Notes under the pieces: generated by a model
Told to the model about the DNA's origin: nothing
What the model saw: only the letters and a program-made list of their open reading frames with translations
The model's database searches: none
NCBI GenBank assembly: GCA_947176535.1
Contig: CAMWQU010000015.1
Span: forward strand, 1 to 52,518
Length of the DNA stretch: 52,518 nucleotides
Direction: 5' to 3'
Origin: an uncultured Prevotellaceae bacterium
Lineage (GTDB): Bacteria > Bacteroidota > Bacteroidia > Bacteroidales > Bacteroidaceae
Position numbers and translations under genes: made by a program
Shown: in pieces, positions 25,656-32,419 of the stretch
Numbering within the stretch: position 1 is the first letter of the stretch
Layout of the letters: every line of letters starts with the position of its first letter

Positions 25656-25715
25656 GCCGGCCGACCTACCTTATATATTATACGCACGCGCGCGCAATGC
25701 GGACGACCGGGGGCA

Positions 25716-25795
25716 ATCCTTAGGAGGATGGAGGGCAATCCTCCTAAGGATCGAGCCTCGTCCATATATAGACCAAGCTCCGTCCATAGGGGGGG
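25716..25795. repeat. 22-bp-period dyad array 2
   Basis: Cores of 14 bases start at 25716, 25738, 25760 and 25782, again exactly 22 apart. Core 1 (ATCCTTAGGAGGAT) and core 2 (ATCCTCCTAAGGAT) are perfect reverse complements around an 8-base spacer (GGAGGGCA), and both are preceded by GGGCA. Core 3 (GTCCATATATAGAC) is a near-dyad. Core 4 shares its first seven bases GTCCATA with core 3 but then becomes a run of seven G. The array lies between the S41 protease and the small membrane protein. An alternating CGCGCGCG tract precedes it at about 25685-25695. Confidence 0.7.
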
Positions 25796-25846
25796 CCGAA
25801 TCGCGGACACCGCGCCCCCGTCCCGTTTAGCCATTTTATCCATCGG

Positions 25847-25855
25847 AAAAGGAGG
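25847..25855 (+). promoter_or_regulatory. Unusually strong Shine-Dalgarno sequence (AAAAGGAGG)
   Basis: AAAAGGAGG ends ten bases before the ATG at 25866. Most genes in this window have no such site, as is normal for Bacteroidota, so this one stands out and also decides the start of the small membrane protein. Confidence 0.6.
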
Positions 25856-25865
25856 AAATAGATTT

Positions 25866-26219
25866 ATGAAAAAGACAGACCGAAAAACCGTATATGCTTT
25901 AGGTATCGCTTTCGCGATTATGTTTCTGCCACCCCTGTTGATAGTCCGTGTGGCCTCGGAGTGCAGCGCCATGATTCTGTGCATGGCCTTGTTCCTGATT
26001 GTGAACCCGACATATTCGATTGTGTTGGGCGTCCTATGCGGGCGCGACATCAAGCGGATGTGGAAATTCCCCTTGGTTTCGTCCGTAGCTTTTCTGGCCG
26101 GAACGTTGCTTTTCCTCGACATCACGGAAATCTGGTTCGTCGCCTATGCCGCCGTCTACCTTGCACTGGGCTGGGGGGCCATGCTTCTGACCCGATACGT
26201 CATCCACCGAAACAACTGA
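25866..26219 (+). CDS. Small four-helix membrane protein before the beta-lactamase, unknown function
   Basis: This 117-residue protein has a basic start (MKKTDRKTVY) and four hydrophobic segments (about residues 10-28, 33-55, 68-85 and 90-108). I do not recognise a family. The ATG at 25866 is set by the strong ribosome binding site just upstream; a reading frame open further upstream runs through the dyad array and is not coding. The beta-lactamase gene starts seven bases after its stop, so the two form an operon. The gene could encode an accessory membrane protein of the resistance gene, or an unrelated passenger that came with it. Confidence 0.7.
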   Translation: MKKTDRKTVYALGIAFAIMFLPPLLIVRVASECSAMILCMALFLIVNPTYSIVLGVLCGRDIKRMWKFPLVSSVAFLAGTLLFLDITEIWFVAYAAVYLALGWGAMLLTRYVIHRNN

Positions 26220-26226
26220 CCCAACC

Positions 26227-27207
26227 ATGAATCAAGCACATTATAGAACCGTCCGGGCATTCCTCACGGGCTGTATGTGTTGCCTCATAGCCTCATGCGG
26301 AGGTTACCGCAACGCCAACTCCACATCCCGCTACACCGGGAATAGGGCCGAACTCGAGAACCGGCTCAGAGCCATCATAGAGGGCCGGCCCGGTCAGGTC
26401 GGCATCGCCGTACTATACAATAACCAAGATACGCTGCTCATCAACAACTCGTCCGACTATCCGATGATGAGCATGTTCAAACTGCATGAAGCCATTGCCG
26501 TATGCCATGCCCTCGACGCGCAAGCGACATCCACGGACACACTGATTCCGATTCACCGGGAGGAACTGGACAGGGAGACATGGAGCCCGATGTTGCAGGA
26601 CTACATGGCGGACAGTTTCTCCGTATCGGTGAAAGAACTTTTGGACTACACACTGGTGCACAGCGACAACAACACGAGTAACCTGCTATTTCAGCGCATC
26701 GTGTCTCCCACGGAGACTGACAGATACGTCCGTTCCATACTTCCGGAGGGCGACTTCAACATCTCCTATTCGGAGGCAGATATGAAAAAGGACATCGCGA
26801 AGAGCTACGACAACCGGACGTCTCCCCTCTCATATGTCTGTCTCCTTAACCGGGTTTTCACCGATAGTATCGTCAGTCGCGACAAGCAGGAACTCATCCG
26901 GGATGCCATGGCCCGGTGCCGGACGGGGGCAGAAAGAATCGCTGCCGGCATTCCGGACGACGGAAACATCTATTTCGCGCATCGCACCGGTTCCGGATAT
27001 ACCAATTCACGCGGAGAAATCATCGCCGTCAATGACGGAGCCTACGTGCGCCTGCCCGACGGAAAAGGATATGCCATCGTCGTACTTATCAAGGACTTTG
27101 GCGGCGAGGAGAACGCTGCGGAACGACTCATTGCCGAACTTTCCGCAGCCGTATATGACTACATAACCCTACTCAACTGCGGCTTACCTGCTGCCCCTGA
27201 CGACTGA
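26227..27207 (+). CDS. Class A beta-lactamase, lipoprotein type
   Basis: This 326-residue protein is a serine beta-lactamase of class A, most like the Bacteroidota subclass A2 (CfxA/CepA/CblA relatives). The active-site motifs are Ser82-Met-Phe-Lys85 (SxxK), Ser146-Asp-Asn148 (SDN), Glu174 in 'PEGDFN' (the Glu-x3-Asn pattern of the omega loop) and Arg253-Thr-Gly255 in place of the usual Lys-Thr-Gly. The N-terminus ends in a lipobox (LIASC, Cys24), so it is predicted to be a lipoprotein, unlike most secreted class A enzymes. It should hydrolyse penicillins or cephalosporins in the periplasm; spectrum cannot be predicted. The 3' end overlaps the convergent fkp gene by 35 bases. Confidence 0.9.
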   Translation: MNQAHYRTVRAFLTGCMCCLIASCGGYRNANSTSRYTGNRAELENRLRAIIEGRPGQVGIAVLYNNQDTLLINNSSDYPMMSMFKLHEAIAVCHALDAQATSTDTLIPIHREELDRETWSPMLQDYMADSFSVSVKELLDYTLVHSDNNTSNLLFQRIVSPTETDRYVRSILPEGDFNISYSEADMKKDIAKSYDNRTSPLSYVCLLNRVFTDSIVSRDKQELIRDAMARCRTGAERIAAGIPDDGNIYFAHRTGSGYTNSRGEIIAVNDGAYVRLPDGKGYAIVVLIKDFGGEENAAERLIAELSAAVYDYITLLNCGLPAAPDD

Positions 27208-29941
27208 GCGACATTTCCACAAAGCGCGCCCGGGCATTGGGAGGCTCCTGCGTGAGGATGCGACGAATGCGCTGGGCGGCATCGGGGTCGCGGGCTACCA
27301 TGTAGAGAAATCCTCCACCGCCGGCACCGGGAAGTTTCAGACCTAAACAGAGGTCGGAAACCTTACGAATAATAGCTTCCACAGCTGGCGGGTTAGTGCC
27401 ACTGTCAAGCAACTGATTCTGCTGCCAGGTACGCCCTATGAGGCGTCCCATCTGTTCGAAGTGCCCCTGCTGGATGGTTTCGTAAAGCCGGATGGCGTGG
27501 TCGCGCATCTCATCGAGCAGGCGCAATGAACGGTCGTCGGCAAGGAACATGCCACGCACAATGTCTGCCAAAATATCCTTGGCCGTCCGGGTGATACCGG
27601 TATAGTAAAGGAGGTGACAGGGGCGGTAAGCGATATCCGTAAAAAGCGTGTCGGGCAACCAACTGATTTCCGGGGTCTGCCGGAAACCGGGGTGCGTCCG
27701 GAGTAACTTCACGCCGGCGAGCACACCGCCGTACTGATCCTGCCAGCCGCCGCCCGTGGTGAGCAACTGCTCGAGGACGAGGGTACGGTTGCAGATTTCG
27801 GTCTTGTCCCACCGCAGGCCGCAGAAGTCGCTCAACGCACCCAGTACGGTGGCCGCAAGGATGCTGCTCGTTCCCAGTCCGCTGCCTGCGGGAATGGCAC
27901 TCAGCAGGGTGAGTTCGAGGCCGCTGCCAAAGTCGCGCAACAGGCTTTCGAGCGACGGCAGAGCCGCAGAAGAGAACGGAGGCAGGAAACCGGCAAGAGC
28001 AAGGGCTGCCTTGGGAATGGAGAAAGGAGAACCGATGCGGGCGAAGTCACCGAGCTGTTCATAAGTCGTGACTTCCTCCGTGGCCCCGAGGTCGATGCTG
28101 CGAAGAATGATTTTCGGCTCCTTACACGGCTTGATGTAGACCTGCAAGGGCGGTTGTCCGTTTAACTCAATGGCCAAATTCACCACATTCCCCCCATGCG
28201 TGAGGCAATAAGGAGGCGTATCGGTCCAGCCACCGGCAATGTCAATGCGCACGGGGCTCCGTCCCCAGACAATTTGGTCGGGACAGACATCGAGCCGGGG
28301 AGTCTGCTTTCGGGCAAGCACCTGTTGGGTCAGTCCCTCCCGCAACAAGGCAAAGGCCTGCTTCTCGTCCGCCGTTCCGTCCTCGCCGCGCAGGGTAAGC
28401 AGACGACTGCGGAACATTCGGTCGCTGATGCGCTTGAGCAGCGGTTCACCGTCGTCAAGCGGGGCCGGCATGGGTACGTCAAGCGTATGAAATTCCTCGG
28501 CCATGTCGGCAAGATTCGTCTGATAGAAAACACTCTGACGATGGTTACGGGCAAGAACGGAAAGGTTATCCCGAAGAAAATGCCGCCGCTGCTGATGGAG
28601 ACGAAGCAAAGAGGCTTGGTCGGAGAGGTCGCTGGCAGAAAGAAGATGAGTATATCCTTCCGGGGCAACCGAAGCGGAACGGTTTTCATTCACGAGGCGT
28701 AACCATCGGGCGAGCCATTCGCCCAGCTCGGCAATGCTGTCGGTGACGGGAAAACGTTTCTCCTGTTGAGCCGCTCCGGCAAACGTATCGTCAAAAAAAT
28801 AGGGACGCAACGCATACGAATCCGTTCCCACGGGTACGACATCCACGCAGACACCCTCCGGAAGCGACACTTGCCAGTCATTTTCCGGCACGCCCGTTAT
28901 GATATGGTTACGGCTGAGTGTCCAGCCGCGTCCGACATGGGCATTTTCTATCCATATATTCCGGTTTGTCTCTGTCAGTTCGGCTTCGCAATGGGCGTTC
29001 TGAATAAAGATGGAAGGATGTGGCTTAACCCCAAGGTGCATGATGGAACGCTGGTCGTAGACAAGGTTCTGAATGGCAAGCGTGCTCGAAAGCAGTTCGC
29101 GACTGGTGCCGTAATGGTAAAACTCGCCATCCGGCAAGGGAAGTATGGCTACACTGAGACCGGCCAGCTCGCCATCGGGAGACGAGGGATGCTCGCCCAA
29201 AGCGCATCCGAAATCGCTATACAAATCGTAATCTGCGACACGCCCGTCACGGGTACTGCGCTTCATGAGCAGTTCCACCGCCCTATCGCTCAACAGCCAA
29301 ATGCCCACGTCCATCAGGAAGAAGTGGGTCTGAAGCAAGTTGGCCAATGTCTCCACGGAAGGTTTCTGCAACATAAAGTCGAGGCGGTCGGGCGTCTCGC
29401 GTCGGGAAACAAAAACACCATGATTGCACGCCAACGACGGGTCGGCCCAAAGGCCGTAGCAAACGACATCGGCATCGGGAATCTCCTGCAGGCGACCGGC
29501 CCGTATCAGCACATCGCCACTGGCTATAAGGGTATGCAGACGCTCCGGGGCTGCCTCCATAATGCGTTCGTAAAGCGGAAGCTGAAGTTGCAACAGGTTT
29601 TGTGAGATGCGTTGTCCGCGTGCCCACCGGAAAACGGGTATGGGCGTGAGAATCTTTCCGCCGGGAGCATAGGCAGGAAGACGACGGCTCTGTCCGCCCG
29701 CATGCAGGAGAATGCGCTTCTCACGGGCAAGCCATGCGAGGAAATCCACTCCGCAGTCTCCGGAATCCGCCTGCTCCATCTCGGCTTTCCAACAGGCCTG
29801 CAACAGCCAATTCGTGCCGCCACCCGAGCCTAAACGATGGCCTATCGGGTCGCAGGTACAGAAATATTCTTCACGGGAAACCTGTTCTATCTCATGAAAC
29901 GACTCCACTAAATTGGGAGGCAATGACAATAACTTTTTCAC
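27173..29941 (-). CDS. fkp: Bifunctional L-fucokinase / L-fucose-1-phosphate guanylyltransferase
   Basis: Fkp phosphorylates L-fucose and then forms GDP-fucose, the salvage route Bacteroides uses to fucosylate capsule and glycoproteins. The 922-residue product is near the usual length (~950). The N-terminal ~550 residues are the guanylyltransferase ('LLHAGGQSRRLPAYAPGGKILTPIP'), and the C-terminal ~380 are a GHMP-type kinase ('SPVRIDIAGGWTDTPPY' and the ATP loop 'IPAGSGLGTSSILAA'). The start overlaps the stop of the upstream manC gene (ATGA), so GDP-fucose and GDP-mannose synthesis are coupled. The 3' end runs 35 bases into the convergent beta-lactamase gene. Confidence 0.96.
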   Translation of the reverse strand: MKKLLSLPPNLVESFHEIEQVSREEYFCTCDPIGHRLGSGGGTNWLLQACWKAEMEQADSGDCGVDFLAWLAREKRILLHAGGQSRRLPAYAPGGKILTPIPVFRWARGQRISQNLLQLQLPLYERIMEAAPERLHTLIASGDVLIRAGRLQEIPDADVVCYGLWADPSLACNHGVFVSRRETPDRLDFMLQKPSVETLANLLQTHFFLMDVGIWLLSDRAVELLMKRSTRDGRVADYDLYSDFGCALGEHPSSPDGELAGLSVAILPLPDGEFYHYGTSRELLSSTLAIQNLVYDQRSIMHLGVKPHPSIFIQNAHCEAELTETNRNIWIENAHVGRGWTLSRNHIITGVPENDWQVSLPEGVCVDVVPVGTDSYALRPYFFDDTFAGAAQQEKRFPVTDSIAELGEWLARWLRLVNENRSASVAPEGYTHLLSASDLSDQASLLRLHQQRRHFLRDNLSVLARNHRQSVFYQTNLADMAEEFHTLDVPMPAPLDDGEPLLKRISDRMFRSRLLTLRGEDGTADEKQAFALLREGLTQQVLARKQTPRLDVCPDQIVWGRSPVRIDIAGGWTDTPPYCLTHGGNVVNLAIELNGQPPLQVYIKPCKEPKIILRSIDLGATEEVTTYEQLGDFARIGSPFSIPKAALALAGFLPPFSSAALPSLESLLRDFGSGLELTLLSAIPAGSGLGTSSILAATVLGALSDFCGLRWDKTEICNRTLVLEQLLTTGGGWQDQYGGVLAGVKLLRTHPGFRQTPEISWLPDTLFTDIAYRPCHLLYYTGITRTAKDILADIVRGMFLADDRSLRLLDEMRDHAIRLYETIQQGHFEQMGRLIGRTWQQNQLLDSGTNPPAVEAIIRKVSDLCLGLKLPGAGGGGFLYMVARDPDAAQRIRRILTQEPPNARARFVEMSLSRQGQQVSRS

Positions 29942-31005
29942 CTTTCTTCGTTATACTTCCTGATATTCTGTTCGTTGTATAGCTTACAGATAAGCAGATA
30001 GTTATCCTTTTCCGCCACGATGTAGCCGTCGAGTCCCTGTATGATGACCCGCCGTTCATCCGTCGTGTGGACGATGCAGTTCCGCGTATCAAAGACCCGG
30101 ATGTCCTGTCCGATAAGCGAATTTCCCTGCTTGTCAGGCGTGACATTCTCCCGCAGGGAACCCCACGTACCCAGGTCGCTCCACCCAAACTCCGCCGGGA
30201 AGCAATAGATTTCCTCCGCGTTCTCCAGTATGGCATAGTCCACCGAGATGCTCTCGCAGCGGGGGAAACGCTCGTTGATGAGCAGTTGTTCCTTTTCCGT
30301 ACCGTAGTAAGGCAACAGTCTTTCAAAGATTTCGGAAATGGAGGGCGCATAAATGCGGAAAGCATTGACAATCGTGTTCACGTTCCACAGAAAGATACCG
30401 GCATTCCAGAAATAGTTGTTCTGAGCCACATAGTTCCGCGCCTTCTCCACATCCGGTTTCTCGTGAAAGCGGTCTACCCGATAGATTTCGCGGTTGCGGG
30501 CGCAGGCCAAAGTCAAATCCACCTGAATGTAGCCGTAGCCCGTCTCCGGACGAGTGGGTTTCATGCCGAGCGTCAGCATGGAATCACTCTCGCCCACGAA
30601 TTGCAGACCCGACCGCACCACACGCTGAAACTCCACCGTATTCAGCACCACATGGTCGCTGGGCGTAACCACAATGTTCGCCTTGGGGCACTGCGCCTTG
30701 ATGCGCCAACTGGCATAAGCGATGCAGGGAGCAGTGTTGCGCCGGCACGGCTCCACCAGAACGTTCCTTTCGGGCACTTCGGGAAGCTGTTCGCGCACAA
30801 GCGGAGCATAGTCCGCAGAAGTTACCACCCAGACATTCTCCGCCGGCACGATTCCCTTGAAGCGGTCGAGCGTCAGTTGTATCAGCGTGCGTCCGCATCC
30901 CAGCACGTCCACAAACTGTTTGGGAAACTCCGGGGTACTCATCGGCCAGAAACGACTGCCGATGCCGCCTGCCATAATTACCAAATGATTGTATCTTTCC
31001 GACAT
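29938..31005 (-). CDS. manC: Mannose-1-phosphate guanylyltransferase
   Basis: This enzyme makes GDP-mannose from mannose-1-phosphate and GTP. The 355-residue product has the nucleotidyltransferase signature 'VIMAGGIGSRFWPMSTPEFPKQF', 'VEPCRRNTAPCIAYAS', 'VTPSDHVV' and 'FHEKPDVEKA', and lacks the extra isomerase domain of the bifunctional ManC/AlgA form. I chose the ATG at 31005 (MSERYNHL); an earlier non-ATG codon at 31032 would overlap the promoter box at 31022-31029. It is first in a two-gene operon with fkp, giving the cell both GDP sugars for glycan synthesis. Confidence 0.95.
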   Translation of the reverse strand: MSERYNHLVIMAGGIGSRFWPMSTPEFPKQFVDVLGCGRTLIQLTLDRFKGIVPAENVWVVTSADYAPLVREQLPEVPERNVLVEPCRRNTAPCIAYASWRIKAQCPKANIVVTPSDHVVLNTVEFQRVVRSGLQFVGESDSMLTLGMKPTRPETGYGYIQVDLTLACARNREIYRVDRFHEKPDVEKARNYVAQNNYFWNAGIFLWNVNTIVNAFRIYAPSISEIFERLLPYYGTEKEQLLINERFPRCESISVDYAILENAEEIYCFPAEFGWSDLGTWGSLRENVTPDKQGNSLIGQDIRVFDTRNCIVHTTDERRVIIQGLDGYIVAEKDNYLLICKLYNEQNIRKYNEER

Positions 31006-31021
31006 GAGCAAATTTTTAGCG

Positions 31022-31052
31022 CAAAGATACACAAAATTTCTTAAACTTTCAA
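31022..31052 (-). promoter_or_regulatory. Promoter of the manC-fkp operon
   Basis: On the minus strand TTG (31050-31052) is followed after 20 bases by TATCTTTG (31022-31029), a full -33/-7 match. The ATG is 16 bases downstream of the -7 box. Confidence 0.65.
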
Positions 31053-31083
31053 CTCCACGCTTTCTACTTTCAACAGAAATGTG

Positions 31084-31091
31084 TACATTTG
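31084..31091 (+). promoter_or_regulatory. -7 element (TACATTTG) six bases before the GH109-like start
   Basis: TACATTTG ends six bases before the ATG at 31098. If used, transcription would begin at or next to the start codon and give a leaderless mRNA. No clear -33 TTTG is seen. Confidence 0.4.
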
Positions 31092-31097
31092 TGGCCC

Positions 31098-32174
31098 ATG
31101 AAACCTCTTATAAGAATCGGACTCATCGGGCTGGGACAGCGGGGCATGGTCACCCTGCAACGCTACCAACACATAGAGGGCGCACGCATAGTGGCCCTCT
31201 GCGACCTTTCGGAGCAGGCCCTCGCACAGGGCGAGAAGCTGCTCGGCAACGCCGGTACCGCGCTCTATCAGGGCGAAAGCCGGTGGCGTAGCGTATGTGA
31301 GCGGGAAGATATAGACCTCGTGTACATCTGCACCGACTGGGCCAGCCACACCCGAATGGCCGTCTACGCCATGCAACAGGGCAAGGACGTAGCCCTGGAG
31401 GTGCCGGCCGCCATGAGCGTCGAAGAGTGTTGGCAGCTTGTGGAAACGGCCGAGCAGACCCACCGTCGCTGCATGATGCTGGAAAACTGCTGTTACGACA
31501 CATTCCACTTGGGCATCATGGGCATGCTGCGGAAAGGGCTCTTCGGCGAAGTCTCGCACTGCGAGGGGGCGTACATCCACGACCTGCGCACCGACCGCGG
31601 ATGGGTGTCGTACACGGTCAGCGACCACGGCGGAAACCCCTATCCCACCCACGGACTGGGCCCCATCTGTCAGATACTGGGCATCAACCACGGCGACCGC
31701 CTCGTCTCGCTAACATCCATTAGCGGATGCAACCACGTGAACAACACACTCATACAGACCGAGCGCGGAAAGAGCATCCTCCTGCAATTCGACGAGCGCA
31801 CCCCGCGTCCCTACAACCGCCTGCAGACCTTATGCGGAACGACCGGATTCGCTCAGAAATATCCCCGTCCCACCATCCAGTTGGACGGCCACTCCCCCAT
31901 TTTCGATACCGAAGCCGAACAGTTCGCGGAAAGTCATCACGACGAGGCTACGCGCCGCCTCATCGAGGAAGGCAAGCAAATAGGCGTGCCCAACCTCATG
32001 AACTACATCATGGATCGCCGCCTCATCGACGCCCTGCGGGCCGACCGTCCGCTGGACATGACGGTCTACGATGCCGCGCTCTGGTCCTGCATCACCGAAC
32101 TGTCCGCCCGCTCCGCCACGCAGGGCGGAAAACCGGTGGACATCCCCGACTTCACCCGAGGCCGATGGCAGTAA
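31098..32174 (+). CDS. Gfo/Idh/MocA-fold protein, GH109 (alpha-N-acetylgalactosaminidase) type
   Basis: This 358-residue protein has an N-terminal NAD-binding Rossmann fold (IRIGLIGLGQRGMVTL) and a C-terminal dehydrogenase-like domain. The stretch 'GGNPYPTHGLGPICQILGINHGDRL' is characteristic of glycoside hydrolase family 109, whose members cleave alpha-GalNAc by an NAD-dependent redox mechanism, as in blood group A removal by the Elizabethkingia enzyme. Most GH109 enzymes I know have an export signal; none is seen here, so this one may be cytoplasmic. The ATG at 31098 fits the family start. It is divergent from manC-fkp, giving a local theme of glycan sugar handling. Substrate specificity is uncertain. 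Confidence 0.85.
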   Translation: MKPLIRIGLIGLGQRGMVTLQRYQHIEGARIVALCDLSEQALAQGEKLLGNAGTALYQGESRWRSVCEREDIDLVYICTDWASHTRMAVYAMQQGKDVALEVPAAMSVEECWQLVETAEQTHRRCMMLENCCYDTFHLGIMGMLRKGLFGEVSHCEGAYIHDLRTDRGWVSYTVSDHGGNPYPTHGLGPICQILGINHGDRLVSLTSISGCNHVNNTLIQTERGKSILLQFDERTPRPYNRLQTLCGTTGFAQKYPRPTIQLDGHSPIFDTEAEQFAESHHDEATRRLIEEGKQIGVPNLMNYIMDRRLIDALRADRPLDMTVYDAALWSCITELSARSATQGGKPVDIPDFTRGRWQ

Positions 32175-32219
32175 CGTCTGCGGGCAAACATCCGCGTTCT
32201 TCCCCCAAGCCTATACGAC

Positions 32220-32299
32220 GACTTTATTATTCAGAGGCGACCGGTTAATTATTCGGTCGCCTTTGAATAATTAACCGCTCACGACCGAATAATAAAGTC
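32220..32299. repeat. 22-bp-period dyad array 3 (nested A-B-B'-A')
   Basis: Four 14-base cores start at 32220, 32242, 32264 and 32286, each 22 apart. Core 1 (GACTTTATTATTCA) and core 4 (CGAATAATAAAGTC) are inverted copies of each other (13 of 14 bases), and so are core 2 (CGGTTAATTATTCG) and core 3 (TGAATAATTAACCG). All share a TTATTC word in one orientation or the other. Spacers 1 and 2 (GAGGCGAC and GTCGCCTT) are also largely complementary, so two exclusive folds are possible. The array lies in the 245-base gap between the GH109-like gene and the sigma factor fusion; nothing else was recognised in that gap. Confidence 0.82.
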
Positions 32300-32419
32300 C
32301 ACCTGTCGGCGAGAGGATGGGAACGGGGAAAATGAAGATAATTTTTTGGGCTATATCATGCAGTCTTTAGGCAATCCGACCATCTCTTTATGAACATTTC
32401 TCAGCAGACATAGATTTTT

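Noticed and set aside
25683..25695. CG-alternating tract as a Z-DNA element
   Set aside because: Only about a dozen bases and no other support; kept as part of the array 2 description.
13442..32299. The 22-bp arrays as CRISPR
   Set aside because: Cores are only 14 bases with 8-base spacers, some are inverted, each locus has a different core, and no cas gene is present.
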